Shown: positions 37,201 to 51,572 of the stretch, piece by piece
Numbering within the stretch: position 1 is the first letter of the stretch
How the letters are laid out: each line of letters begins with the position of its first letter
NCBI RefSeq assembly: GCF_037975245.1
Contig: NC_092563.1
Location: 12,762,001 to 12,826,000 of the forward strand
DNA length: 64,000 nucleotides
Direction of reading: 5' to 3'
Source: Apostichopus japonicus
Taxonomy: Eukaryota > Echinodermata > Holothuroidea > Aspidochirotida > Stichopodidae
The notes under the pieces: generated by a model
Databases searched by the model: none
The model's input: the letters and a program-made list of their open reading frames with translations, nothing else
Told to the model about the DNA's origin: nothing
Program-made: the position numbers and the translations under genes

Positions 37201-38038
37201 ATCACTACAAAACTATGCCTTAAAAAACAGAACTATCACTCTTAACGACACAGGATTGTAGATTTGAATATTGCTATAGACATTCAAATGGGGATGTTCA
37301 ACATAATTAGTAAGCTCACTTATATGTGACGTGTGTACTTGTTTTAAATACCTCTGTTGTTTAGCACACGGTGTATAGGCTGTATCATTACGTTAGTATA
37401 TAGTGAGTCATCCTGTATGTATCAAACCATTATACTATTTTTTTTGAAACTCACATGATTATACATATTCCATAAAAACAAAAGAACCTAAGAACATTAA
37501 TCAAAATATCATTATAAATATTTAATCAAACTGAAAGTTGTTTTCGGATGTACATAATGCAAACACATTACAGTAATATACGTTAAAGGAAAAAACATTT
37601 TATAAATGACCTCGTGATTTTTTTTTACATTCGGTAAGTAAGTGATTAAGGTGACTCGGTTTAAATTGAAGGTATTAATATTATTGATATTATTCAATAT
37701 TTATTCGTCATGTTGTCTGTTCCTATATGCCTCATAAAAGTGAAGTCTGTATACCTTTAAAAGTCGCCTGTCTATACCGGTTGTAGGTATATAGACACGA
37801 TAACTTAATTTCCATTGTTTTTTTTTTTTGTAGTGTTTGCTATATAATTTACTATTACCAAACACCTGATACATGTAGGTTGGGGTTACATCTATACTAT
37901 TAATTATAAATATGATCCTATATTCCACTAGAAGATGATTCCATGTGTTTCCGATGAAAGCACTGCTTTCTATCAAACTTAATAAGAGTACATATATAAT
38001 ATGAAACTTCCTAATTAAGAGCTAATTAAGTATAGCTA

Positions 38039-38041
<3 letters not shown>
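34246..38041. other. Unassigned AT-rich stretch
   Basis: It includes TA/TACA microsatellites (34525-34710, 35816-35832), a GAA run (35468-35491), a poly-G run near 36003 and a short T/G-rich patch near 36.84 kb. No gene is supported. Confidence 0.4.

Positions 38042-38092
<51 letters not shown>
38042..38092. repeat. (TA)n microsatellite
   Basis: A pure TA run immediately upstream of the U2-headed insertion. Confidence 0.93.
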
Positions 38093-38095
<3 letters not shown>

Positions 38096-38116
38096 ATTCC
38101 ATATATCATATATATC

Positions 38117-38294
38117 ATCGCTTTTCGGCCTTTTGGCTAAGATCATGTGTGGTTCCCTTTCGAGGGGAATGGTGATGCACACCTGACGATGATCACACAG
38201 TCACAGTCCCGATGCAAAGGGACTGGGGTTGAGAGCGGATCAGTCGTTCGGTAGTTTGGTTTTCATGCCCAGGTTCTTTGCTGGGCGACTTTTT
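38117..38294 (+). mobile_element. U2 snRNA-headed, SINE-like insertion
   Basis: The first 29 bases match the conserved 5' end of U2 snRNA with a single C-to-T change, including the stem I element GGCCTTTTGGCT and the following AAGATCA. GTGT then matches again, after which the sequence leaves U2: there is no branch-site recognition region, Sm site or 3' stem-loops of U2. The remaining body is GC-rich and folds well: GATCA (38141-38145) with TGATC (38190-38194), GTGTG with CACAC, TTCCC with GGGAA, AGTCCC with GGGACT, and GCCCAG with CTGGGC. Similar flanks (ATCATATATATCAT before, ATCATATATATATCAT after) look like a target-site duplication altered by TA slippage. SINEs with snRNA-derived heads have been described; whether this belongs to a known family I cannot check. 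Confidence 0.65.
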
Positions 38295-38564
38295 ATCATA
38301 TATATATCATTCCATTATTCGGTCTTTAACCTCTTTAAAATACCTTGGTTTGTCTGTTTGTTGTTCTTATTGTTTTTTGTAGTTTTTTGTCAACAATTTC
38401 ACCAAGCCTTTACCTATAGTATTATAACTCAAAATAATATAGTAATCCTTCTGATTAATGCTCAAGTGATTATTTTATTCAAGCGTCATCAATATTTTTG
38501 CTCCCAGACACATTTCATATAACTATTAATACCATAAAAAACACACATTAAAAACACTCCTATG

Positions 38565-38716
38565 CTACATTACGATTGGATAATTCTAGTATCGACTTAT
38601 CATCGACAAATAACAAAATCTCAAAAAAATCTAAACGGTACAATATTACGATTGGATAATTCTAGTATCGACTTATCATCGACAAATAACAAAATCTCAA
38701 AAAAATCTAAACGGTA
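38565..38716. repeat. 76-bp tandem duplication
   Basis: Two essentially identical copies of a 76-bp unit containing TACGATTGGATAATTCTAG, with no divergence seen over the main part, so the duplication is recent. Confidence 0.95.
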
Positions 38717-41700
38717 CAATCGGTATAATTGCATCGATTCAGAAAATAATATTACCTTAATTCATCATCTCAACTCCTTGTATAAGCTCGAAATGGCAAC
38801 ATAAAGATAACATGGGAGAATGTGAGAAATTCATTTGTAACCTATATTATTGTATAAATCATAACCTTAGCTAAATATGAAGTATTCTAGAAAACGTCAC
38901 AATTTTAATGTTCCCAAACTGTTGTCCTCATTTGAAAACCGAGATTTACCAGGTCATTTGTGAAGTGTTTACAGTTGACAAAACCATATTTGCAATTGGA
39001 ATACCCTTTTAGTCTACATACACAAACATATTTATTCAGTGTAGCGATAACATGGAATATGAATAATTCTATCACATTAAGCCATGGAAGTATTTTATGT
39101 AAATGTCGAAAGTTTCATATTTTGAAACTGTACACCTAAATTGGATAACCTAGCTTAACCAGAATTGTGATGTTTTTAAATTTGAAAATAATAATAATAA
39201 TTGCAATTGGAATATAATATATTATAATAATTATTACAATAACATTATTCTGAGAGAAAAAAAAGTTGAAGAAGAACTCCCTAATTTAAACGAATTTTTA
39301 TTTCCATTTAAATTTATGCTTCAAGTAGAAGAATATTTACAAACGTCTAAATTTCATGCGCCCATTTCATATAATACTTTACATAATGCATTTAAGAAAT
39401 GCAATCTCTTATTTTCGTAAAGACTTCATCAATCGTATACATTTTTTTTCATGTTATGTTCCTTTATAATTTATGCAACGTAAGAATGTTGAAATTATAA
39501 TTTATGCAACGAAAGAATGTTGAAATAAAATTTGGAAAAAAAAAAACATTATTCTGCGAAGCGATAACCTAGAATAATGACTCTATAGCATTTATTACAC
39601 GCATTTAGCTTAAGAAAAAGCCCGTAAATTCACCTTTCTAAACACTTAAACAAAACGGTGGCGAAACATATACCAAGAAGAAATTATATCTGTGTCTGAC
39701 ATATTACCAAAAAAACCAAGACAAATATATATGTCTGCATGTACAAACGTACAGTGACATTACGTCACCTCAACTCTGCTGTGGATACTTTAAAGTACAA
39801 TCTACTTTAAAGCTCAAGTCAATTTTCTTTCCAGCCAATAAAACTAATGCTAAAACAAGTTATCTCTTTTGTTTTGGACTGGTAATAACAGCAGATATGA
39901 AGATGCGTTAGGCTGTAGTTATAGGTTAGCATGTTTTCAAATTACAAAGTCTCGTGCCACTGTAATCTTTATAGCTATCTACTTAACTTTAATAATTCAA
40001 ACACAGACAACATTCAAATGATATATACCCACGTGAATTGAAACATGTACGAAATATTTAGCCTATACATTCATATGACATGATGTGACGTAATACCCAA
40101 ACTAACTATCATCATTTTAATCAGCTTAAATCTGTTGAATTTGTCACAATATTTCGAAAAAAGGAAAGATAAGGTATCATATACAAACTGTGCAGCTCCC
40201 TTTCAAATAGTTAGTGTAATTCCAACAGCAAATATGAAAGCAAGAAATAGACTGCAAAACTATAGAAACTATCAACTAAATAAAGGACATATTAATGTCT
40301 TTTTAATTAAATGACATATTAATTTAAATGTGTGGTACACAAAGTAATAAATATATTTATTACTCGCTACTGAGTTAGTATAATGTAATAATTAATAATA
40401 GTTAATATTGAACCTTCAACAATGCCGTTGATTTGTTTGAATAATTAATAGAGTCATTAACAATTACTTAATTAATATATAATTAATATTTTTAATAAAT
40501 ATAACAGTGTAGGCCGAAGCCAGCGTAGCAGAGCGGGTGCACAAAGGGTGGCTGAGGTCCGCCCTTGGGAAGGAGTATAAAGCTAGTGGCGTAAGACAAT
40601 CACATTTGAAGGGGAAGAGAGTAAAAGGGGAATAGATGAAAAATGATGCTATTATTTCCATTATTTTAATTATATTAGTGTAGTACAAGTTCAAATGTTG
40701 CCAGGTGTATACGGCGTTCGGGCGTATGTTGCAAAATGTAAGCTACTTGGAAGAAAACTTGAATAATTTGGGAGGAGCAGGAGTATCCCCCAACAACAAC
40801 CCCCCGCCCCCCCCCCCGTATCTACGTCCCTACCCCACAGTAGGTTTGTTAAAAGTTTACTTACCAAGATGCCTGGTTTGTTAAAAGTTTACTTACCAAG
40901 ATGCCTCATACAACATATATAAGGTATTGTCTTATTCGCTCGTTAAACTATAGACACCAATAATAATCTGGTAACCCATTGGTCCTTTTCCAATACTCAT
41001 TAAACTCTTTGTTAGGAAACAAACAGTTTTGCTTCCATCCATACAAGCGTTTATTCTTTCAATTAAGAGGCAATCTTAATTATAGGTCTATACCGATTTT
41101 TCAACCGATTCAATTCTCTTTGCTTTCAATCTCGTTAACCAATCCCTCTCTTGATATTTATCCTAAGCAAAGATAGTTTCCCTTCGTTGGTTCTTTTTTT
41201 TCCGCATTGGTGATAATCACTACCTTAACTGAGAAATTAAATTCTATTTAACAGTTTACCGTGATTTAGAATATTAGTGAGGGAAGCATGCGAAAGCTTC
41301 CTATTTCCGTATTTATCTAGCTCTATCTCCTTTACTCTATATCTCTTTCAAACTCCATATGTCAGGCGAGAAATCTTAGCCTAATTCAACTTGCCACGTT
41401 CTTGTCTATCTCGACACAATTATCCATCCATTCTATCCGATCTTCAAAATCCTATTTGGTATTTATAAGCGCCCTGCGTGTTTTGTTAATATTTTCATTT
41501 CGCCACTTATGTGCGAATTGTAGGCAAATGAGTTTGATCCGTTCGTTTCTATATCCATAGCTCTCTCTCTCTCTACTCTTGTTTGAAGTGGGCGAAATTA
41601 AATTTCGTTGAAGATGAAATGGAAATTAATTTGATCCTGATGTTTTTTGAAGGCAGTTTTTGCCCCAGACTGATAGCGGACCGAAGGGGAAAGAAAACGT

Positions 41701-42123
41701 CGTGTGTTTTCTCTCGAGAAGATGTGAATTATGCAAGAAAAGGAATCAAGCACGATGGGCTGATTAACTCGATTAGCCAGGCACCTACGGGCGAGTGCCG
41801 TAAAGGTTCGTGTTCCATCTATGTTTGACTAAGCACCTAGATGTCCAACTTATGTATGACAAATACCAACACGAGAGCCAACTCCGTAATGGAAACTTCA
41901 TCGAAAAATCGTCGGGAATTAGATTTGTGGCCATTGCCATCGAAACATCGATGACGTGTTTAGAGGCAAAATATCATGTGATCGGTTGGCAAGCAATGTG
42001 TCAAGGTCTTCATTTCTAATAGTTCAAAATGAAATGTTACCTTTTTTTTCTTCTCTTCTTTTTTTCAAAACTGAATGAAGGGAGAGGGTATACCCTCTAT
42101 GTATATTATCAACAAAGTGTTGC
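38717..42123. other. Unassigned AT-rich stretch with a weak hAT-like fragment
   Basis: At 40577-40838, GTGGCGTAAGAC and the inverted GTATCTACGTCCCTAC could be decayed ends of a hAT-like MITE; the similarity is partial. A 33-bp repeat occurs twice around 39460-39530. An open frame at 41583-41828 is Lys/Arg/Cys-containing but unassigned. Confidence 0.3.
40843..40906. repeat. 32-bp perfect tandem duplication
   Basis: GGTTTGTTAAAAGTTTACTT followed by ACCAAGATGCCT occurs twice head to tail without a mismatch. Each copy carries a strong minus-strand donor sequence (GGTAAGT). Confidence 0.95.
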
Positions 42124-43068
<945 letters not shown>

Positions 43069-46000
43069 TGTCTGTCGTGTACGTTGTAAGAAGAATTTTT
43101 TCGAAAGAAATGGTAACGCATTTTATCTATGGAACATCATACAGTACAATATGATGATATACATGTTCCCCGTAGGCGAGTAACTTCACCCACAATGCCA
43201 GATCGTGCTTTTTGGGTTATTTTGACCATAAACAGGTTTCGAGCTAGTCCTTATAGCCTGGGGTCGCTACAGGCCCAGCGGGAAGCTTGTAACCTGACAA
43301 GAAACATTACCAATCTTTCACCTCGTTAACAGTGGTAATATGACAATTATCGTCTTCACTTCACACACCAAACCTCTCGCATAAGTACAGATTATCTTTC
43401 TTTGGAGAGCAAAAAAGTCTACAAAAAAATTGATGGCGCTAATTTCATTTAGTCAATTGCCAAGTAACGATTACTTATTGGCAATTCTTTTTCTACAAGA
43501 AATGAGGTCGATCTTTTCGACTCTGTCACGTAGCAATGTGAGTCACAATTGTCGAACCGTCACGTGTGGTTAAATATGCTACTTGCATGCGTTATTATGG
43601 GTACCAACGGGATCTAAGCGCACGCTGGGAATTTTTGATAACACACCTTAAACTTCTGGACACGTATGTTTGTCGGTTACAAAATGCTGGCTCCTCAAAA
43701 GTTACTCAATTTTAACCTGTCCTATTTTGTATTAAAACTGTGTAAATGTTTATCTCTCCGCAGTGAGGCATATATCATACGAGGACAGAATGAAGTCGAT
43801 TCATGAATTTGTCTGATATCTACCTCCTATAGTTCCTATCTCATTCAAATTAATAAAGACGAAAAATAGAAAATGAAAGGCTTCAAATTTTCTACTTTAC
43901 CTCTCCATGATATGATGATGCTTGGATAAGAAAGTTTACCATGGGACCTGAAGCCTTCATTGTCAAAACGAGCGCGAAAAGAGGTGGGGGTGGGGATCTT
44001 GGGTTTGTGGGAAGAGACGATGACGATGACGGTGACGATGATTGCAACCGCTAATGATAATTCCCTTAGCTTTATATGAAAAACAGGGTATACACAAAAT
44101 CAACCAAAATTATGACGTACGTTTTATCCCTGGTGTATTTCCCTCTTCATTTATATGTGCATAAGAAAAGATGAAATAATAATTAATGAAAATTATATTC
44201 AAAAAATAAGTATAATTGTCAATGAAAAAAAATATGTATAAAATAGAAGGCTAATAAAGTATTCATAGAGGTTAAAAAAATATTACAATAATAATTTTCA
44301 ATATGTACCGTAATGAAGACAAATCTGAATATATGTTAATTGTAAACTATTTTTATATCCACATTTTAATAATATCTAAATGTCATCTGAGCAGTAGCAG
44401 AACTCTTTTAGCTACACTTGTTGCAAGAATATACTTCACTATACAATATTTCATAGCTATAGATATGTGGGTTTTTTTTAAATATGACGATATTTGTCAT
44501 ATCTATTATTGGCTGGGTATAAAAATAAACTAGATATCATACTGTTGTTGGTTTTTATATATCACGTTGAAACTTCATGCTTTTCCTCTTTACTTCCAGA
44601 TCATCGCAAAACAGGAAGACTTTCATTTATGCATGTTAATATAACATTCAACGGTGGGCATGTTGGTTCAAAATCAGCCATTGAGAGCATAGAGCTATAA
44701 TGTTATCGTTATGCGGCATTAGAGCATTGTTGATCAATGTTTTATAACACTGTGAACTGCAGGATAAAGTAATTGTGTATACACAGAACGGCCGACCATG
44801 TTACTCTACCTTAAACCTGAGCGAGGTATACATAGCAGTGATAGCACACGCCAAAATGGACACTCGTACTTGATTCGAAATTTGTTCCGGGAATTTATGA
44901 TGTTCAGTAAAAACCATGAAATATTATATTAATACCAAAACTTGTCAATTGGATTATGGCGCATTCCTCTCTTATTCTCTATACATATCGTTTTTCTGTG
45001 TTTTTTCCTTTTTAAATATCATATTTGTTTTTCTTTAATCGTGAGGTTCGATGTACGATTTGAAAGATTTGGATCGAGAAGCCATAGTTCAATCTAGCAC
45101 AGCAATATTAATCGCTCGTTTACGACTTATCCACCCGTCATTACCTAATTGATTTGAGTTGGTACCAAATAGCCGGGGGTTTTGATACTAGTAGGAATTT
45201 AACCCACTGATCATGGTCTGACTAATCCCTATGTATACACTTCCGTTCTATATTTGAGTCTATAGGCTGAAGTTTTTTTTTCTTCTCAAATGCAAACACG
45301 GTATGTTCTTAATTAACAACCAGTATATATTTATATATATGTATAGATATACATATATAAACGAGAGCAAAATTGACTCATTTATGCCGGAGGTAACATA
45401 TTTGGCTGTCCCTATAGGCGGATGAAAATGATACCTTTAATATTCTCCACCCTCCGAACCTCCCCTCTAGATAAGAGATTCCTAGAACTAGCAAAGAAAA
45501 ACGTCCTAACAACAAGGTGTACGTGGTCTTCTAGGCTTTCATTTTTCCATAGGGGTTATTTCTATCAAATAAATGTTAACTTTGGCCGGGAAGAGAAACA
45601 CCTGTCTTGAAGCCCAGGCAGAGCTTGGATACACGATCCCTTCAGAATAGAGAGGAAAATAGAAGGGACCTCGTCATGTATGGAGTAGGTGGGGCTCCTT
45701 TTTCGTTGTAATTACATCCTTTCACTCCCGTTTTTTTAAACTATCGTCTCATCGAAGAAAAACCGTAGCTATTTCAATTAGCAACAGAAACTATCCGAGC
45801 GGTAGAAACTAAATTAAATCGATGTCTACACTCGTGTAAAGGTTTTGAGAATCTTGTTGACAAGTGGAGAGGAAGAAGGCAATGTTGAATTATTCCGTCT
45901 TTTGTGGGCAGAAGGGTAATTCGATGAAAATTATAACGTTGGATCGATCTACCTTAGCTTCGGGTCCTATGAAAGGACGAGGTGAGGGGTGTATGATTAC

Positions 46001-46463
46001 GAGATAAAATATCGTCCCTGGTTTCTGAGTAAAAACAAAGAAAAGAGAGGAAAAATGCAGATTGAATTTTCGAGAAAATCAAATAATGCAGAGGTCTTAT
46101 TTGGGTAAGAGGGCGAAGGACGGAGGCTAGGATATAGTTAAAAAAATGAAGAAATAATGAAATTGAGAGGAAATGTGCTGTCACTGAGGATATATGTGTG
46201 TTTGATGGGTAAATACATAGTAAATATAGGAAGTATCTTCCAGAGGATATCTAGAACAGTGGCCAATTTTTGACAAGTCTATACAGTGAATATCTCAACG
46301 CTTGTTACAACTTGATAAGGCGACGACGTATCTATAACCAAGGTTAAACTTTTTTGTAACTTAGCCTACACACTGTTGAAAAAAACAAAACAGAACGGAG
46401 ACTAGCATTAAACTTTCGTAATGATTCCTGCATAGGTCAGTGGCATATTCGAGCTGGGATAAA

Positions 46464-46482
46464 GGGTAGGGGTGGGGTGGGG
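46464..46482 (+). other. G-quadruplex motif
   Basis: GGG-TA-GGGG-T-GGGG-T-GGGG: four G runs with 1-2 base loops, a pattern expected to form a very stable intramolecular quadruplex. Confidence 0.7.
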
Positions 46483-47269
46483 TGCGGATTATGTGCTCCC
46501 CAGAAGCTATATGTACATTGTTACACTTTGAAAATTGGTTGAGATATCGTAAGTAATAACGACGGGGAAATGACAGAGAATGATGAATTGCATTAATCAA
46601 GTTGTATAGGTATATACGGCTACGTATTTAGAATAGGTCTTCGTAGCTGGCAAAAAGAAGCGAGGTTATTCAATTCATAGACATCCGTGCCATTGAAATC
46701 TAAGGCTGATGTTTGTTTAAATATTTTTTCTCAGAAATAAATGATATGGCATAATCCAAGAAAAACAGGTATATAAATTCACGCATTCGAAATAACCCCC
46801 CCCTCCCCCACCCCACCCCCTCCCAGATGCATGTCTGAGTATGTGGGATGTAATGAAGCAGACAACTTTCAATACTAATTCCAATTTGACTGTGAAACCT
46901 TGCCTTATTTGCCTACAGTGCATATGTATTACGGAGTAATCATAGTCCCACGGTCAGAATTAAGCAGCAATTGATTGATGATGAACTCGTTAACATTACC
47001 TAATTATCTCACAGTTATTGCAAGTTGTCACACTATGACACCATTGTTCCCTTTGTTGTTGTTGATGTTGTTGTTGTTGTTTTGTTTTGTACCCCAAATA
47101 AAATTTAATGAGAGAGTTCGAATTCGATTCGATCACGAAAACATGTTATTTTCATTTAGTGTTAATAATATGCACGTGAAAAGCAACTTCGAGAATATCT
47201 GTGTTTGACTATATTAACTTTATTAGGCCTACTTGATAACGCTAAAACTTGACTATGCCAATATATTTT

Positions 47270-47625
47270 TATATTTTTTTAATTGACGCTGCCAATATAT
47301 AAATGTCGTTTGAAGACGTTTTTTTTTTTTAAAGTTATTTTACATAATATTTTATAATATCTTGTTTGTTATACCCTCTTATTGAACTTTTATAACCTCC
47401 CATTGTTTTGTTTGTTTTTTGTTTTGTTTATATATAACCTCTTATTGTATTTTTAATAACCTCTTATTGTTTTTTACTTTTTTTGTGTTGGTATTTTAGG
47501 ATTATTTTTATTAGGTTATTATTTGTTTCACTGTATGTATTTCCTTTTTATCGTTTTTGTTTTTTGTGAAGCGCTTTCATACTTTTTGTGATTTAGCGCT
47601 ATATAAATGACGTATTTATTATAAA
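47270..47625 (+). mobile_element. Possible LINE/SINE 3' tail
   Basis: The segment ends with GAAGCGCTTTCATAC, then AGCGCTATATAAATGA, then an AT-rich end. A pair of GCGCT hairpin arms followed by ATATAAAT is a 3' end seen repeatedly on non-LTR retroposons in animals, from my general knowledge. Upstream, TTGTTTT-rich sequence with three repeats of AACCTCTTATTG may be 3' untranslated sequence. No reverse transcriptase frame is present, so this would be a 5'-truncated copy. Confidence 0.4.
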
Positions 47626-48197
47626 AAGCGCATTGAACAGACTTTATTGTTGTGGGAGGTTTGAATCGAATAGAATTCAATGGCACTTTTGCTGCATTTT
47701 ATCTGTATTATTTGTTTAAGATTTAATTTTTTACGAATGATATATAGGTGACTTCTTCATACTTCAGAAGTCTACTTGTCATGACAGACGTATTTACCTG
47801 GTGAAACGAAAGTCTATATACGATGGGGATGTTAGTTCAATTAAAAATCATGAACCATCTTATTCTTATAATTTTGAGTAAATGTCGTTAGATTTGTCCA
47901 GCGAATTAGCGATCAAGCACGAATAACCCCCCCCCCCCCCCCCCTGTCTTTAAAGAGACGAATACAGTACATTCAGACAATGGACTATTTAATGCAAACC
48001 ACAGATTTAAATTGAAATCCTTAATATAAGATTATAACAATACAGTCATCATTATAGCAGTGCGGCCAAAATTGAGTATATGTGGGGTTTCTGCATTGTA
48101 TCATAAGTGTATACCACGAACGATGCCTTTCAAACTGAAATCATCAAATCACATATACACTTGATCACTTAATGTTTTATTCTTTCTGACACAGCCT

Positions 48198-48819
48198 TTA
48201 AAGCAGCATTTTGCGTCCTTTTCTATGATTTTTCTCAACCTCACTGATTCCACTTTGCCATAACGACATACATAACTAGCTAATCTATTTATATTTTACT
48301 TCAAATGGTGGCATAAAAGTCGAAAAAATTGCAACTTTCAACTTTGTTGTTCTCCAAGATATTTTCCGTTGGGAACCCAATAAACCTCGCCCATAATATG
48401 AATATTTAAACACTACGAACGTCATTGACAGATACGTAATATTACACCACGCTTGATTTGTGTACAGTCTATATGGCAGTTGTACCAGGGAGTTGCATAA
48501 CAACTCCCTGGTACAACCAACGCGAAGTCTTGAATCTATTTTTAGCAACGGCTCATAACTAAACCTTCATCTCTGATTGGTTGAATTCAAACTAGTGGGT
48601 TTGGCGGAATTGTATGCGATTAATTTTAACTGTGAAATTTGTCGAGGACACTTCTCATTTATCGACATAAATCGTTAATTACTCGCTAATTAACGCTCTT
48701 GGCAGGGTGAATCTTGGATGGTATCTTAGATTGCTGTTTTATGATTGATACATGTAAAAAAATCGATGCACATGTTAAAAAAGTGGAAAAAAGCGACCCA
48801 ACGCAAAATGCTGCTTTAA
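48198..48819 (+). mobile_element. TTAA-type MITE, long copy
   Basis: TTAA on both sides and terminal inverted repeats AGCAGCATTTTGCG / CGCAAAATGCTGCT. The first ~165 bp and last ~110 bp align with the shorter copy at 17212-17488. The extra ~350-bp middle contains a perfect 17-bp-arm hairpin (48479-48517). No transposase is encoded. The intact TTAA duplication suggests a younger insertion than the 17.2-kb copy. Confidence 0.87.
48479..48517. repeat. Perfect 17-bp-arm hairpin
   Basis: GTTGTACCAGGGAGTTG, a 5-base loop, then its exact complement. The inner core CAGGGAG/CTCCCTG is shared with a second perfect hairpin at 52027-52061. Confidence 0.9.
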
Positions 48820-49130
48820 ATCCTGATATCCCACAAACTGAGCAATCTGTTCCTAATATAATATGGAATATAGGCTATAGTGGTTCATCAAAATGATCAT
48901 GTTTTAGCTAGCGGTGATAAAGCAGTCTACCTTACATTCAACGTTAACCTAACCTGCAAGAAAAGGTCAGCTGTCCATTTTATACCCGAACAATGTCAGC
49001 CGTTTCATCTTTTTAATTTGATGGAAAGTGTTACAATTTGGTAAAGATGACACCATTGAACTATAATTCAGGATAATGAATTTGGTTATCGGAGATGGCC
49101 GACTCTTGTGCGTACAGACCATCGGTAATA

Positions 49131-49648
49131 ACTGACATACTCCAACACGTTATAACAAGAAACAATACTTAGTATCTGATCGACCTGGGAAAAACTGTAA
49201 AACAACTAGAACAAATATTAAGACATCTCGCGATACTTTTGACAAGGCACAAAACCCAAACTGTTGAGAAGGTACATCCCGGGAGATAGATCACACGTCA
49301 TGCAGAAGGTGGTAAAAACAGTTTATTAATAAATTAATTTTCCACTGGTCATTTTTCAATCTTGGTATATGGCATGATATGACAGTGTCATTTGGGGTAT
49401 TCCACTGGTTAACTTGTTTTTCTTTAAAAAAAAATTATTACTTGTCAAAATCGGAATTAGAAATAATATTATTATATTGAGAGCAGTTAAACAAGACTGA
49501 GACACCAGAAAGCAATATGAGTTAGAAACAAAGAATTGATATAACTTACCATACACAAAGCCTATGATTATGATATGTACCTGACATACTCCCACGCGTT
49601 CACAAGAAAAAAAAATACTTAGTATATGATCGACATGGGAAAAACTGT

Positions 49649-49649
<1 letters not shown>
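49131..49649. repeat. Direct repeats ~70 bp, 450 bp apart
   Basis: The copies at 49131-49199 and 49581-49649 share CTGACATACTCC, ATACTTAGTAT, TGATCGAC and TGGGAAAAACTGTA in order, with scattered differences. The right copy runs directly into a TA microsatellite. They may be terminal direct repeats of a small element or an old segmental duplication. Confidence 0.75.
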
Positions 49650-49756
<107 letters not shown>

Positions 49757-51332
49757 TTTTTTTCAATTCTTATATTCTTTTTTTTCAATATATAATTCAA
49801 TGTTTGCTGTGTGCTCTCTTTTATCTTATCAGATCAGCATTGATTTCTCAATAAAATAACTTCATATAAATCATCACTGAGGAGTGCAAACACATATTTT
49901 TACTTGGGGTGGGGGTAAGTTCTTCAGGCAGGGAAAGGTGTCCCCATTGGTAAAATGGAGGGCGCTTACAATTCAAATTGTGCTATAGTTTGCAATCTTT
50001 CAAGCGATGTTGAAGAAAGTTCGACCTGGTTATTTTCTACCGCGTACAATTGGTTATATATTTATGTACTGTACTTTAGGAACTAGGAATATTCTGTGCG
50101 CCAGATGGGCGGGCTTAGCTCCCCTGATTTTGTTTTTGTTTTTTGGAGGGGCTTCGTACGCATCAATCCTCACAAACGAAACATAACCCTTCACTGAAAG
50201 ATATTTAGAGAAATACAATACTAAAGAGTATCCTTAATACTGAGTTCGTTATATTCCTTAAAATGTATGTTTTGAAAACATTAAATTTATCTTTAAACAA
50301 AGATGAACTTATGTTCAACATTGTCAAGTTAAACATACCCTTCACTGTAAAAAACGACTACTGTACGTGTATGTATATAAACACATACATTCACTCACAC
50401 CAAAATACATTACAAGTATTCCTTTCATTTAAGACTCTGGAAAGTTTAAGCGGGTTATCTACTCGACCAAAAGCTTGCCAAAAAAATATCTACTTTGAAG
50501 TAGAGGGCATACAAGAACATAAGCATGCAGCGGTCGATGAACTGAAGGAATTTTACGGTTGTTGAAGTGATTTTAAATGCAGCTCCAGTCCAATCTGCAC
50601 AGCGATTCTGATCGAATTTCTATCAACAAAGCTACTGGTTATGTCCGACACGGTGTTTCATTCGTAACACCTGCGGTCTAACAAGCCCTGAATTGCGTGC
50701 AAGCGACAGTTGAAGTATATGGAAGAGGTACCGAGCCTCAAGCCTCAACATCAAATACCACCCTCATAGACGAGGAAAAAATCAAATCAAACAGACAAAT
50801 ACTCATCGGGGGCGAAGTAAGCTACAAAACAGCTTTTTAATCCATGACCCCCACCTGTCAATTAAAATGTTCTTCACAGCCAACTTCAGCTCTAATCCAG
50901 TCAAATCATTTCTTAATGTTGGGGTTAGCTTACAGCCCAAGCTTTTTGCCAATGTCATTTTGTAAGATTCTTATAACACGTATATCGGGTTTTCTACTTG
51001 ACACAATTTCTGTATATCTCAATCATCACTAGTTAGTTGTGCATGTGTGCGTGTGTGTGAATGTGTGTTTCTTATCTCCATCTTGTGTTGTTGTTTTGTG
51101 TTTACTTTTGTTGCAGTAAGAGAATAATTCTTAAACTCGAAACAATAACAGCAAGATCTGGGATACTTGAAAGTGAAAGATTGTTTTTCTTTTCTTTTTT
51201 TTCGTTTTATTTGTTGTGTTTTGCTGTAGAATTTTTCTTCTAATTTATACATTTTAATTTGTGCTTTATTGTACTGTTTTCAGTGAAGGGGTTAAAAGGA
51301 ATAACGATAAACGTAAAATTAATGAATATCCA

Positions 51333-51338
51333 TGATAA

Positions 51339-51381
<43 letters not shown>

Positions 51382-51475
51382 AATAAAAATAATAATAAAA
51401 ATAATAAATATTATAATGATTCTAATTATAATTTTAATAATAATTATGATAATAATAATTATAATAATATTAACA
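51333..51475. repeat. (AAT)n microsatellite
   Basis: AAT repeat that degenerates rightward with T and GAT variants. Confidence 0.93.
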
Positions 51476-51572
51476 TAGCTCACCTCATCATAACACAGTT
51501 AGGCTTAATTGTAAGGATATATCCTATTGATAGTTCATTTACATTTAATTATCTTTGCTTTACTGTGAAAAG

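Larger units (their letters stand above)
43069..48197. other. Unassigned stretch
   Basis: No supported gene. It includes a small palindrome around CAATTGCCAA/TTGGCAATT (43455-43486), two G-quadruplex-type tracts (46464-46482 plus strand, 46796-46824 minus strand), a GTT-rich patch (47050-47090), a LINE-tail-like segment (47560-47625) and an 18-base poly-C run (47927-47944). Confidence 0.4.

Noticed and set aside
38117-38300. Functional or full-length pseudogenised U2 snRNA
   Set aside because: Similarity stops abruptly after about 35 bases; branch-site pairing region, Sm site and 3' stem-loops are missing.
48285-48548. An 87-residue minus-strand frame
   Set aside because: It lies entirely within the TTAA MITE and spans its internal hairpin.
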